Assembly: GCA_029259745.1 (NCBI GenBank)
Contig: JAJDEO010000004.1
Location: 158,563-222,562, forward strand
DNA from: Planctomycetota bacterium
GTDB taxonomy: Bacteria > Planctomycetota > B15-G4
Direction of reading: 5' to 3'
DNA: 64,000 bases
This document shows, piece after piece, positions 8,589 to 17,230 of this stretch (positions are counted from its first letter, which is position 1; each line of letters opens with the position of its first letter). A program made the translations under genes and the position numbers. The notes under the pieces are model-generated. The model had not been told where the DNA came from. It did not search any database and saw nothing but the letters and a program-made list of their open reading frames with translations.

Positions 8589-8751
8589 CGTGTCGGTGCT
8601 TGAGACCCCGTCGCGCCTGCGACGGTCGAGAGGCTGTCACGGGCTGCCACGGACGCAAGGCGCGAGGGATGGAAGAACGGGCGTTCCCCCCATCGGTCGC
8701 GCTGCGCCTTCCGCTCTTGCCGGAGGCCCACCCCCACATCGAGGACCTCAC

Positions 8752-10818
8752 ATGTGCCATCGCTCGCATCCGTGGAGCGCGCTCATCGCCGCGCTGCTCC
8801 TCGTCGCTCGCCCCGCCGCCGCGGACGACATCGTCGTCCCGACGGACGCGGCAACCATCCAGGCTGCCGTCGACGGAGCTCAGGCGGGCGATGTCATCCT
8901 CGTGCAGCCCGGTGACTACGACGAGGCGGTGGTGGTCGACGGGATGACCGACCTCGTGATCCGCTCGAAGAAAAAGGGCAAGGCTGTCCTCACGAACGAG
9001 TCTCCCCTCGAACTCGTGGGCTCGAGCGGCGTGACGATCGAGGGCTTCACGATCGCAGCAGGCGTCGGCCTGGGCGTGGGGGTCGAAGTCGACGACATGT
9101 CGACGGCGTGCCTCTTGCAGCGGCTCGTCATCAGTGGCCGTCAGGCCGGCGTGTCCGTCAAAGGCAGCGACCACACCATCCGCGACTGCCGGTTCGACGA
9201 CTGCGACAGCGCGGTCGTCATCAACGGCGACCGCATGCTGATCGACGACTGCAGGACGAAGGACGTCCTCGCCGGAGCGCTCGTGCTCGGGGGGAACGGC
9301 CACGTCATCCGCGACAACAAGTTCGACACGATGTCCTCAGCTCTCCGCGTCCAGGACACGACCGGATGCCTCGTCGAGCACAACCGCATCACCGTGAACG
9401 GGACCGACTCCGCCGTCGCCCTGACCAACTCCGCCGAGTGCGTCGTGCTCGACAATCGCATCGAAGGTGCCGATACGATCGCTGTCGAGGTCGTTGCGTG
9501 TGACGACGTCTCGTTCATCGACAACGTCATCAAGAACATCGGTGGCGACGGAATCATCGTTTCGGGCACGCGCATCGAGATCTTGGGGCAGACGATCCAG
9601 AAGTGCGGGGGACACGGCATCGTCGTCGATGCCGCGTCAGCGCCGGCCCGGATCGTCGGGAACCGGGTCTCGAACGCCGCTGGCAACGGATTCCTGATCG
9701 AAGCCGATGACTGCCTCATCATCGACAACCGAATCAAGAAGAGCGGTCTTTTCGACATCGAAGTCCCGGGCAAGCGGGTGCTCTTCGGCAACGTCTTCAA
9801 GACGTTCTCCGGCCCCATCCCGATCAAGCCACAGCCCGGCGACGAGATCCACGTGCCGGAGGATGCCGCAACGATTCAAGATGCCATCAACTTGGCCGGG
9901 CCCGGCGACACCATCCTCGTGGCGCCCGGCGAGTATCCGAACGGCGTCGTGATCGATGGCAAGTCGCACATCACGCTCCGCGCCAAGAAGACGGGCAAGG
10001 CGATCATCACGCACACGGCGATCGGCGTCGCCATCGTCGACTCGCAGCACGTGCATCTCGACGGGTTTCAGATCCGCGCGCCAGGCGGTGTCGACCTCGA
10101 GTTCGACACGGAGCGCTGCACACTCGAGAAGCTCGAGGTCATCGAGGGCAGCATCTTGCTCGGAGGCGAGTATCACGTCGCGCTCGATTGCAGCGTGCCG
10201 TGTTCACCTTCCGTGGCCGTGGGTGTGGTCGGCGCGAACATCGTCGTCGCCGGGTGCACGTTGAGGGACGCCGTTGTCGGGATCGCGGTCGACGGCGAGA
10301 ACAGCGCCTTCGTCGACAACCGCATCGAGAACTGCGAGTACGGTTTGGAGCTCGACGGAGCAACGCACATCGTCATCGACGGGAACCGTATCGCGACGAT
10401 CCAAGCAACTGGTTTGGACTTCGGGCTCGCGTTCTACGTGACGGTGTCGCGCAACGACGTCAGCGCGTGCGGAGTTCACGGGATCGAGGTGACCTCGGTC
10501 GTCGATGCCACGCTCTACGACAACTCGATCATCGCCAGCGACGCCAACGGCATCATCGCGTTCGAGGGCACGAGCGTGTTCGTCGACAACACGATCAAGA
10601 AGAGCGAAGGGACAGGGCTCTTCCTTCTCTCCGACGTCGACCGTCCGCACGTGATCGGGAACAAGCTCCTCGCGTCGTCCAACGACGGGCTGGACCTGCA
10701 GTGCGACGACTCGCTCGTCATCGGCAACAAGGCCAAGAAGAACGCGGCCGTCGACATCAAGGACGGCGGCGACGACAACGTCCTCGTCGACAACGTCTTC
10801 AAGACCTTCGAGAACTGA
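8752..10818 (+). CDS. Exported right-handed parallel beta-helix protein, internally duplicated
   Basis: 688 residues with a signal peptide ending near PAAA-DDI (about residue 23). The body is made of PbH1/NosD-type beta-helix rungs, with repeated DNxI/xxNRI turns. Two homologous halves are clear: each opens with a (V/I)xVPxDAATIQxA...GDxILVxPGxY segment (about residues 26 and 366) and closes with VFKTF (about 345 and at the C-terminus). This indicates an internal duplication. The ATG follows GAGGA by 6 nt. Parallel beta-helices of this class bind or cleave polysaccharide; no catalytic motif is recognisable, so a function is not assigned. Probably periplasmic or surface exposed. Confidence 0.85.
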   Translation: MCHRSHPWSALIAALLLVARPAAADDIVVPTDAATIQAAVDGAQAGDVILVQPGDYDEAVVVDGMTDLVIRSKKKGKAVLTNESPLELVGSSGVTIEGFTIAAGVGLGVGVEVDDMSTACLLQRLVISGRQAGVSVKGSDHTIRDCRFDDCDSAVVINGDRMLIDDCRTKDVLAGALVLGGNGHVIRDNKFDTMSSALRVQDTTGCLVEHNRITVNGTDSAVALTNSAECVVLDNRIEGADTIAVEVVACDDVSFIDNVIKNIGGDGIIVSGTRIEILGQTIQKCGGHGIVVDAASAPARIVGNRVSNAAGNGFLIEADDCLIIDNRIKKSGLFDIEVPGKRVLFGNVFKTFSGPIPIKPQPGDEIHVPEDAATIQDAINLAGPGDTILVAPGEYPNGVVIDGKSHITLRAKKTGKAIITHTAIGVAIVDSQHVHLDGFQIRAPGGVDLEFDTERCTLEKLEVIEGSILLGGEYHVALDCSVPCSPSVAVGVVGANIVVAGCTLRDAVVGIAVDGENSAFVDNRIENCEYGLELDGATHIVIDGNRIATIQATGLDFGLAFYVTVSRNDVSACGVHGIEVTSVVDATLYDNSIIASDANGIIAFEGTSVFVDNTIKKSEGTGLFLLSDVDRPHVIGNKLLASSNDGLDLQCDDSLVIGNKAKKNAAVDIKDGGDDNVLVDNVFKTFEN

Positions 10819-10860
10819 CGCGCGACGAATCGCCGACGACGGCCCGCGCCTACGACTCGC

Positions 10861-11229
10861 CTACGACGCCTTGGCGCGTAACTTCGCTCGCGCGAAGTAG
10901 TCGGAGAGAACCTGCGCTGCCGAGAACTGTGGCGCACGGGCGGACGTGAGCAGTGTCACTTCCTGGATGTCGACGCGCTCCTGGAGCTTCGCGAGGGCTT
11001 CGGGCTGCGACTGCAGCTCGGCCTCGTAACGGCGGGCGAACTCTTCGAAGCGCTCGGGCTCCTGGCCGAACCAGCGGCGGAGCTCGACGCTCGGTGAGAT
11101 GTCTTTGAGCCACAGGTCGACGATGGCGTCTTCTTTGCGAAGGCCTCGCGGCCAGAGTCGATCTACGAGCACGCGGTAGCCGTCACTCGGCTCCGGCACG
11201 TCGTAGATCCGCTTGATGAAAATCGCCAT
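10861..11229 (-). CDS. DUF488 family protein
   Basis: 122 residues. Typical small DUF488 features: IKRIYDVPEPSDGYRVLVDRLWPRGL near the N-terminus, LWLKDISPS and LRRWFG in the middle, and VTLLTSA towards the end. The family is widespread, cytoplasmic and of unknown function. The start ATG begins the conserved MAIFIKRIYD. It is convergent with the beta-helix gene and downstream of, but 81 nt from, the next minus-strand gene. Confidence 0.9.
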   Translation of the reverse strand: MAIFIKRIYDVPEPSDGYRVLVDRLWPRGLRKEDAIVDLWLKDISPSVELRRWFGQEPERFEEFARRYEAELQSQPEALAKLQERVDIQEVTLLTSARAPQFSAAQVLSDYFARAKLRAKAS

Positions 11230-11310
11230 GCGGACATCCCATACGAGGACACGTCGACGGCCGCCGCGCGGCCGCATCGGAGCGTCGCGGGTGGCGCGGC
11301 GCCATGAGGC

Positions 11311-12381
11311 TCAGTCGTCGGGCAGGCCGGAATGCCGGCGTCGAAACGTCGGCACGACCCAGCCCAAGAGCCCCAGGGACCATGCCACGCTGCTCCAGAT
11401 CAGCACCGAATCGGTCGTAGAGGCCAGATTTGGGGCCGCGACCGGCTGGGCGAATCCTGCGACGAGCACAGCCCAAACCAAACACTCCTTCACGAGACGA
11501 GGCCGTCGTGTCGGATCTGACACACACACTCGCGAGGTGAGTAGGACCACCGCGAGGCCGGAGAGGGCCGCAGAGTAGGGCGCGGGAAGCGTCGCGAGGC
11601 CGAGAACCGCGGCGCCGACGGCAGCCTGGGCACCGCCGGCGGCGAGCGCGGTCGCCGTTCCCGCCGTGGCACCGCGCAGGCCGTAGCCGGCCGCATGGAC
11701 CGCCAGAATGACCACCAGCACGACATCCGGTCGCCAGGAACGCCCGCCGCGTGGCGGCGAGTCGCCCTCGGCTTGTTCTGGGACAGGCTGAAGACCGGCG
11801 ACTTCAGGCTCGCCGAGGAGCGCCGCCGGGCGCTCGAACGTCGCCTCGAGCTCCGCCATCCAGAGCACGCTCACGTCCCCGACGAGGCCGTTCCAGATCG
11901 TCTCGACGAACGAGCGGTGTCCGGGGCTCGTCGTCAGGAACAGCGTCGACTCGATCTCGACGGCCGCGACATCAGTGGCCAGCGCGGGCCCCGACCAGGT
12001 CACGTCGACCCACTGCATGGGCGGCAGGGTCGTGAGATCCTCGCGCCGCTCGAGCGTCGGTTCACGGCCGAGGACAACCGGCGACTCGTCGCCCGAGGCA
12101 CCGATTGCCGCGACGCGCTGGTGTTCATCGAGGTACGCCACGAGCGCCTCCCGCCCCGCCTCGAGCTCCTCGCTCGTCAACCAGAGGTCGCCGTCGCCAT
12201 CGACTTCGAGCACCTCGACGATCGACAGCGTCTGCACCGTCAGCGCCACGGTCACCGACGCCTCGTCGATTTCGACGACCGTCGTGCTCCACGAGTTGTC
12301 GTGCGCGCCCGCCGCCACCAGCAGGCCACACGCACACACCCCGCTCATCCACTGCGTCGCTCTCATCGCCCGCGCTCTCAT
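11311..12381 (-). CDS. Exported membrane protein with EF-hand-like loop, HupE/UreJ-like N-domain
   Basis: About 356 residues from the chosen ATG at 12381 (a second ATG at 12366 is possible). A signal peptide (MSGVCACGLLVAAGAH) is followed by a roughly 200-residue extracytoplasmic domain. That domain carries a calcium-type loop, DGDGDLWLTSEEL, as in the N-terminal domains of some HupE/UreJ-like proteins. The second half has four to five hydrophobic helices (from RPDVVLVVILAVHAAGY onward) and a short basic tail. The metal-ligand membrane core of HupE (HxxxG-DH pattern) is not seen, so this is not a normal HupE. Function unknown. Divergent from the rhodanese lipoprotein gene by 88 nt. Confidence 0.7.
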   Translation of the reverse strand: MRARAMRATQWMSGVCACGLLVAAGAHDNSWSTTVVEIDEASVTVALTVQTLSIVEVLEVDGDGDLWLTSEELEAGREALVAYLDEHQRVAAIGASGDESPVVLGREPTLERREDLTTLPPMQWVDVTWSGPALATDVAAVEIESTLFLTTSPGHRSFVETIWNGLVGDVSVLWMAELEATFERPAALLGEPEVAGLQPVPEQAEGDSPPRGGRSWRPDVVLVVILAVHAAGYGLRGATAGTATALAAGGAQAAVGAAVLGLATLPAPYSAALSGLAVVLLTSRVCVSDPTRRPRLVKECLVWAVLVAGFAQPVAAPNLASTTDSVLIWSSVAWSLGLLGWVVPTFRRRHSGLPDD

Positions 12382-12469
12382 TGCCCTCAGGGTGCCAGCT
12401 CTTGACACCAAAAGCACCGGCTGCCGGGCCGTGCGCGACACATCCCGGGCAACTTGCTATCACGGCGGC

Positions 12470-12979
12470 ATGAGATCGTTCGTCCCACTGTTCCTCGCCG
12501 TCGCTCTCGTCGGCTGCGCCGAGACTCCCGACATGCGCCCCCTCCCCGATCGCCTCGACGCTTTGGTGAGTGACTGCCGCGCGTCCTACCCCGACGCACA
12601 CTGGGTGACACTCGAGGAGTGGTCGCCCGTGGCCGCCCAGTGCGCCGAACCGCTGCTCGTCGACGTCCGCGGCGCCGACGAGCAGGCCGTCTCGCGCATC
12701 CCCGGCGCCTTGACCGTCGAGGAGTTCGAAGCGCTTCCGACGGAGCAGAAGCAGCACGCCACGGTGCTCGCCTACTGCACCGTCGGCTGTCGCAGCGGTG
12801 AGTACACCCTCGCCCTGCGCGAGCAAGGGATCGAGGCGCACAATCTTTCGGGCGGCGTGCTGGCCTGGGCCTTCGCCGACCGCGACTTCGTGACCCCGAG
12901 CGGCGAGGCTACACGCCGCGTGCACACCTACGCGCGCCGCTGGGCCGTCGTCCCGGAAACGTACGAACCCATCTACTGA
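12470..12979 (+). CDS. Rhodanese-domain lipoprotein
   Basis: 169 residues. Lipobox LVGC gives a lipidated Cys at about residue 16. A single rhodanese domain follows, with LLVDVRGADEQAVSRIPGA and the active-site loop YCTVGCRSGEY (catalytic Cys near 103, a second Cys four residues on), then NLSGGVLAW. Rhodaneses transfer sulfur or act as redox or phosphatase-like modules; the exported lipid-anchored form probably works in the periplasm. The C-terminal 40 residues (VHTYARRWAVVP) match the common extension of exported planctomycete/proteobacterial rhodaneses only loosely. Confidence 0.9.
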   Translation: MRSFVPLFLAVALVGCAETPDMRPLPDRLDALVSDCRASYPDAHWVTLEEWSPVAAQCAEPLLVDVRGADEQAVSRIPGALTVEEFEALPTEQKQHATVLAYCTVGCRSGEYTLALREQGIEAHNLSGGVLAWAFADRDFVTPSGEATRRVHTYARRWAVVPETYEPIY

Positions 12980-13035
12980 TTCGACACCGTCGGGGTCCGA
13001 GCGGCATCGTAGCGTCCGTCTCATCGGAGTTCGTC

Positions 13036-14235
13036 GTGGACATCTACCAACGCTCGCTCGAAGCCCACCGCGCCTCGCAAGGCAAGATCGAAGTGCGCTC
13101 GCGGATGCGTCTCGAATCGCAAGACGACCTGTCGATTGCCTACTCGCCGGGCGTCGCGCGTCCGTGCGAGGTCATCGCCGAACATCCGGGTGCCGCGTGG
13201 GACCTGACCTGGAAGGGTCGCACGGTCGCCATCGTCTCCGACGGTTCTGCCGTGCTGGGCCTCGGTGACATCGGCCCGACCGCATCGCTGCCCGTCATGG
13301 AAGGCAAGGCCGCGCTCTTCCGCGAGTTCGCCGGTGTCGATGCCGTGCCCGTCGTGCTCGACGCCCGCGAGCCCGATGAGATCGTCTCCATCGTGAAGGC
13401 CATCTCCCCGACGTACGGCGGGATCAATCTCGAGGACATCGCCGCGCCGCGCTGCTTCGAGATCGAGGACCGTCTCCAAGACATCGGCATCCCTGTCATG
13501 CACGACGACCAGCACGGCACTGCGGTGGTGCTGCTCGCCGCCGTGCTCAACGCCGCGCGCGTCGTGAACCGCCCGCTCGCGGACATGAAGGTCGTGATCT
13601 CGGGCGCCGGTGCCGCTGGACGTGCGATTGCACGCTTGCTCACCTGCACGGATGCCGACGACCGCTGCGTTCCCGTCGGTCAGGTCCGCATCCTCGACCG
13701 CCGCGGCATCGTCGCCGCCGGACGCCCGAACAACGACGCCACGAAGGAAGAGCTCGCGGCGCTCACGAACCCCGACGGCGAGACGGGCACGCTGCAGGAC
13801 GCGCTGCGCGGGGCCGACGTCTTCATCGGCGTCAGTCGCGGCAAGCTGCTCCGGGCCGACGACATCCGCTCGATGAACCACGACCCGATCGTGTTCGGCA
13901 TGGCCAACCCCGAGCCCGAGATCCACCCCGACGAAGCGGTCGCCGGCGGCGCTGCCGTGGTCGGAACGGGGCGCTCCGACTTCCCCAACCAGGTCAACAA
14001 CGTGCTGGCCTTCCCGGGGCTCTTCCGCGGCGCACTCGAGTCGCGCGCCATGCGCTTCACGAACTCGATGAAGTGGGCCGCGATCGAGGCCATCGTCGAG
14101 GCCGTCCCCGAGCCGACGGCGGGTCACGTCCTCCCCGCCGCCTTCGATCGCTCGGTCGCCGTCGAGGTCGCCAAGCGCGTGGCCAAGGCAGCCCGCGACT
14201 GTCACGTCTGCCACGAGGCCTTCGCGCCCACCTGA
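13036..14235 (+). CDS. NAD(P)-dependent malic enzyme
   Basis: 399 residues, the length of short bacterial malic enzymes. It decarboxylates malate to pyruvate. Seen: LSIAYSPGVARPCE, VSDGSAVLGLGDIGP, the catalytic Lys in MEGKAALF, the metal site in INLEDIAAPRCFEIE, MHDDQHGTAVV, the Rossmann motif ISGAGAAGRA and MANPEPEI. Starts at GTG with GGAG six nt upstream. The C-terminal residues contain a CHVCHE motif; it is not a c-type haem site, since the protein is cytoplasmic. No transacetylase domain is fused, unlike longer MaeB proteins. Confidence 0.95.
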   Translation: MDIYQRSLEAHRASQGKIEVRSRMRLESQDDLSIAYSPGVARPCEVIAEHPGAAWDLTWKGRTVAIVSDGSAVLGLGDIGPTASLPVMEGKAALFREFAGVDAVPVVLDAREPDEIVSIVKAISPTYGGINLEDIAAPRCFEIEDRLQDIGIPVMHDDQHGTAVVLLAAVLNAARVVNRPLADMKVVISGAGAAGRAIARLLTCTDADDRCVPVGQVRILDRRGIVAAGRPNNDATKEELAALTNPDGETGTLQDALRGADVFIGVSRGKLLRADDIRSMNHDPIVFGMANPEPEIHPDEAVAGGAAVVGTGRSDFPNQVNNVLAFPGLFRGALESRAMRFTNSMKWAAIEAIVEAVPEPTAGHVLPAAFDRSVAVEVAKRVAKAARDCHVCHEAFAPT

Positions 14236-14510
14236 CTGCAGCGGCGACGTCGCGATTCGAGACCTGCGCGCCTGAAAATGCCTCCGTGACGAGACTGTCA
14301 GCTCGGTCCGCGGCAACTCAGGCTCTTCTTAGGGAGGCCATGCGTCGCACATCAGGGGCGGCGCCGGGCCAACCTGGACTCCCACCAGCAACCACTGCCG
14401 ACGAGGCTGGTTATGAGTCTGGGATCCGAGCGTGCGCGACGCCTCGCGCGCGGCGGTGCCGTCGAGATCGCAAAAACGGCCCGTCGTGCCCGGGGTGACG
14501 CGCAGGCTGC
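14236..14510. other. Gene-free gap after malic enzyme
   Basis: 275 nt with no credible coding frame on either strand and no tRNA or clear terminator. It probably holds the promoter of the small membrane-protein gene. Confidence 0.5.
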
Positions 14511-15059
14511 ATGTCCTTCCGAAGGCTTCTCACCGTGACTGACCTCTTCGTCCTCTCGCTCTGCTTCGCGGCCGGCTGTGTCCTCTGGACCGGTCTGACG
14601 CGCCACGGCCTCGCCGTCCTCGACCGCTGGCGCGCCTCCGACGCCCTCGCCCTGCTCCTCGCTCTGCAAGTGACGCGCGTGGCCGTGCGCCTCGCCGCTG
14701 GCGCATCGCCGACGGCTCTCGTCGCTCTCGCGGCCGTCGTCTCCGCCCTCAGCTTCGCGAGCCTCGCGGCCCTGCGCTCCGACCAACCCCAGGCGCGCGG
14801 GCTCGTTTGGGCCACCGTGCTGCTCGGCGGTCTCGACCTCGTCGCCGCGTTCGCCGACGCCTTCGTCGGCGGGGCGATCAGCCTCTCGGCAGTGCAGGTC
14901 ACACTCAGCGGCCTCTACGTTCCGGCCCTCGTGGTGACGCAAGTGTTGCTCTTCCGGACACTTCTGCGACCCGAGGCCGCCGCCAGCCCCGCTCTGTGGC
15001 ACACGTCACATACACGCATTCCAGCTTCTGCCTTCACCCCCGGTCGTCAATCTCGCTAA
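14511..15059 (+). CDS. Hypothetical membrane protein, four to five helices
   Basis: 182 residues, very rich in Ala/Leu/Val. Hydrophobic stretches occur near residues 10-30, 44-60, 66-85, 100-120 and 124-145, followed by a polar Ser/Thr-rich tail. No family recognised. Good codon bias and a start at ATG support it as a gene; a GTG at 14535 (GTGACTGACCTC) is an alternative start giving a shorter N-terminus. Isolated between malic enzyme and the convergent peroxidase operon. Confidence 0.55.
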   Translation: MSFRRLLTVTDLFVLSLCFAAGCVLWTGLTRHGLAVLDRWRASDALALLLALQVTRVAVRLAAGASPTALVALAAVVSALSFASLAALRSDQPQARGLVWATVLLGGLDLVAAFADAFVGGAISLSAVQVTLSGLYVPALVVTQVLLFRTLLRPEAAASPALWHTSHTRIPASAFTPGRQSR

Positions 15060-15197
15060 CAGGATTGGGGGGCGGCCCACCACACCTCGCTCAGCCCCAT
15101 CACGATCGACACCTTGGACCCACACGCGGCTGCATCGCACCTCCAGCATCCCCACGTGGCCGCCCCCCAACCCCACTCTGCGACATCCGGGAAACCG

Positions 15198-16634
15198 CTA
15201 CGGCAACGGTGATGTCGGCGCGCTCGAGACGATGTCGTCGGCGAGCGGCGCCTCGAGACTCGCGAGGAACGCCACCAACGCAGCGCGCTCGTCGGGCGAG
15301 AAGTCCACCGGCTTGAAGAAGCGCTCGACGTGTCCGCGCACGGGCGGCGCGTCCTTGTGCGACGAGTAGTGTTCGAGCACGGCCTCGAGGTCGGCGAGCT
15401 GACCGCGGTGCATGTACGGCGCCGTCGTCGTCACACCGCGCAGTGACGGTGTCTTGAACTGCGCGAACGAGTCGTGCGGCGGCCGACCTGAGGGGTCGAT
15501 GAGGTACTCGATCTTGTCGGCGTCAGGTGCGTTCGGGTCGTCACTGTAAGGCCCCGTCGCGGCGAACTGCGCGTTCATGACATCGGCGATGCCGGCGAAG
15601 CGCCCTGGGTCCTCACCGAGCTCGGCGTCGAGCGGCACGAGCGCATTATGGAACTCGCGGTCCGTGAACAGCGGGCCGCTGTGACACAGCGTGCAGTTGC
15701 CCCTGCCGACGAAGACCTGCAGGCCGGCTTGGGCCTCGGCGTCGAGTGCTGCGAGTTTGTCGACATCGCCATCGCGCAAACCGGCGACGAACGTGTCGAA
15801 CGGCGCCGGCGCACTGACAACCGTGCGCTGGTAGGCGGCGAGGGCCTTGCCGACGTTCGCGAGCACGCGCGAGACGGCCTCGCGGTCGGCCTCCGTCATG
15901 CCGTCCCAGGCGCGTTGCTGCGGGTCGTCGGAGTGATCATGCTCGGGAAGGTTCGCGCTGTCGCTGCCTTCGGCAAAGCCGTGGGGATGGTCTTCGCCCT
16001 TGGGAATGGGACGGGCGTGGTCGGGGAAGCGTCGGCGGTCGGACACGTCGGGCAGGGCGCCGAAGATCGACTCGTAGGCCGCGCGCAGATCGTCGTCGCT
16101 CGCCAGCAGACGCGTCAGTCGGACGCGATCGAAGCCCATCTCCTTCGGCGTCTCGATCGGCACGGCGGCCTGCGACCAGAGCGTGTCGCGCCGGCCATCC
16201 CAGTAGAACCAGCGGTTGTAGCCGACGTTGACGATCGACGGCGCGTGACGGCGCAGGCGTTCGAGTCCGATCGACAAGCGCTCGCCGTCCGTGAACGAGC
16301 GCGCCGGGTCGTGACACGTCGCGCACGCGACCGAGCCGTCGTGCGACAGACGCGGATCGAAGAAGAGCCAGCGCCCGAAGTGCGCGGCCGCGGGGTCGTC
16401 GGCGTAGGCGTTCGTGGGGTCGGGCGGCACGGGCGGCATCGGCGAATGCGTGAGCACGGCGCGCAGCTCGGCCTCCGTGAACTCGACAGCCAGGTTCGCC
16501 TCGACGCCCGCTGCCGGCGTCATCGTGAGCGGCGCGTCCGGGCCGGCCGACGAGGGCGCTCCCTCGCGCGCATCGCACGCCACGAGTGCGCCCACGATCA
16601 GCGCCGCAGCCGCGCGCCGAGCGCCATGCGTCAC
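15198..16634 (-). CDS. Di-heme cytochrome c peroxidase / MauG-family lipoprotein
   Basis: 478 residues. Starts at a GTG overlapping the TGA of the upstream gene (GTGA). Lipobox LVAC near residue 24. Two c-type haem sites are present: CATCH at about residue 103 (VACATCHDPARSFTDG, the MauG/CcpA signature) and CTLCH near 313. Also seen are GRWLFFDPRLS and FKTPSLRGVTTTAPYMHRGQ with the distal-haem Met/His region. It has an extended His/Asp-rich segment (about 205-235; HPHGFAEGSDSANLPEHDHSDD). Family members reduce H2O2 or oxidise protein residues; the substrate here is unknown. The partner gene upstream encodes a small YtkA/FixH-like lipoprotein, so the pair probably works as a periplasmic redox unit. 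Confidence 0.92.
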   Translation of the reverse strand: MTHGARRAAAALIVGALVACDAREGAPSSAGPDAPLTMTPAAGVEANLAVEFTEAELRAVLTHSPMPPVPPDPTNAYADDPAAAHFGRWLFFDPRLSHDGSVACATCHDPARSFTDGERLSIGLERLRRHAPSIVNVGYNRWFYWDGRRDTLWSQAAVPIETPKEMGFDRVRLTRLLASDDDLRAAYESIFGALPDVSDRRRFPDHARPIPKGEDHPHGFAEGSDSANLPEHDHSDDPQQRAWDGMTEADREAVSRVLANVGKALAAYQRTVVSAPAPFDTFVAGLRDGDVDKLAALDAEAQAGLQVFVGRGNCTLCHSGPLFTDREFHNALVPLDAELGEDPGRFAGIADVMNAQFAATGPYSDDPNAPDADKIEYLIDPSGRPPHDSFAQFKTPSLRGVTTTAPYMHRGQLADLEAVLEHYSSHKDAPPVRGHVERFFKPVDFSPDERAALVAFLASLEAPLADDIVSSAPTSPLP

Positions 16635-17080
16635 AACGTGATCTCGAACGTCGCACGCGATGAGAGGTTCTCGTGGATCACGTCGACGTTCAGCTCCCAT
16701 TTCCCGAGCATGTGAAAGAGCATCCCGCGCACGCGCTGACGCCCGTTGTCGAGCGGCTCGGTCTTCGGGAAGCGGTTCATGCCGTGCCCGTGGTCGGGCA
16801 TCCAGGCGTCGACGACCACGCTCGCGCCCTCGAGCGATTTGCTCGGCGAGGAGGCGTCGAAGACATCGACATCCACCGTGAACGGCTCGTTGAACGGGAT
16901 CGGGTCGGGATCGGTCGAGACGCGCACGAGGTAGCGCCCGTCGCGGCTGATCTGCTCCCACGGCTGGCCGCCCACGAGCGCGTCGTCGGCGGGCATGGGC
17001 AGCTCGTCGCCAGCAACACCGACGTCGGCGCACGAGACCGCGAACAAGACCAGCAGCGACGACAGGAGGCGTGGAGACAT
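16631..17080 (-). CDS. YtkA/FixH-like lipoprotein
   Basis: 149 residues. Lipobox-like AVSC at about residues 14-17. The mature part is a beta-sandwich of the YtkA/FixH type: RYLVRVSTDPDPIPFNEPFTVDV, WMPDHGHGMN (the conserved metal-type MPxHxHxM motif), then GMLFHMLGKWELNV. The His/Met motif suggests copper binding; this is an inference. It is the first gene of the operon and its TGA overlaps the GTG of the MauG-type peroxidase, a tight functional coupling. The start ATG was chosen because it begins the signal peptide. Confidence 0.85.
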   Translation of the reverse strand: MSPRLLSSLLVLFAVSCADVGVAGDELPMPADDALVGGQPWEQISRDGRYLVRVSTDPDPIPFNEPFTVDVDVFDASSPSKSLEGASVVVDAWMPDHGHGMNRFPKTEPLDNGRQRVRGMLFHMLGKWELNVDVIHENLSSRATFEITL

Positions 17081-17230
17081 GTGCGAAGTCGTCCTTTCGG
17101 AGAGCGGCAGGAGGCGTCGAAAGTCTAGCAGCCAGCGATGGCGGCGCTGCGGTCTCCATGGTGGTGTCCGCCGGGACGAGATCAAGGCGCGGCGTAGCGC
17201 CAGCGGCGGCTCAAAGGCGATCATGGCCGC

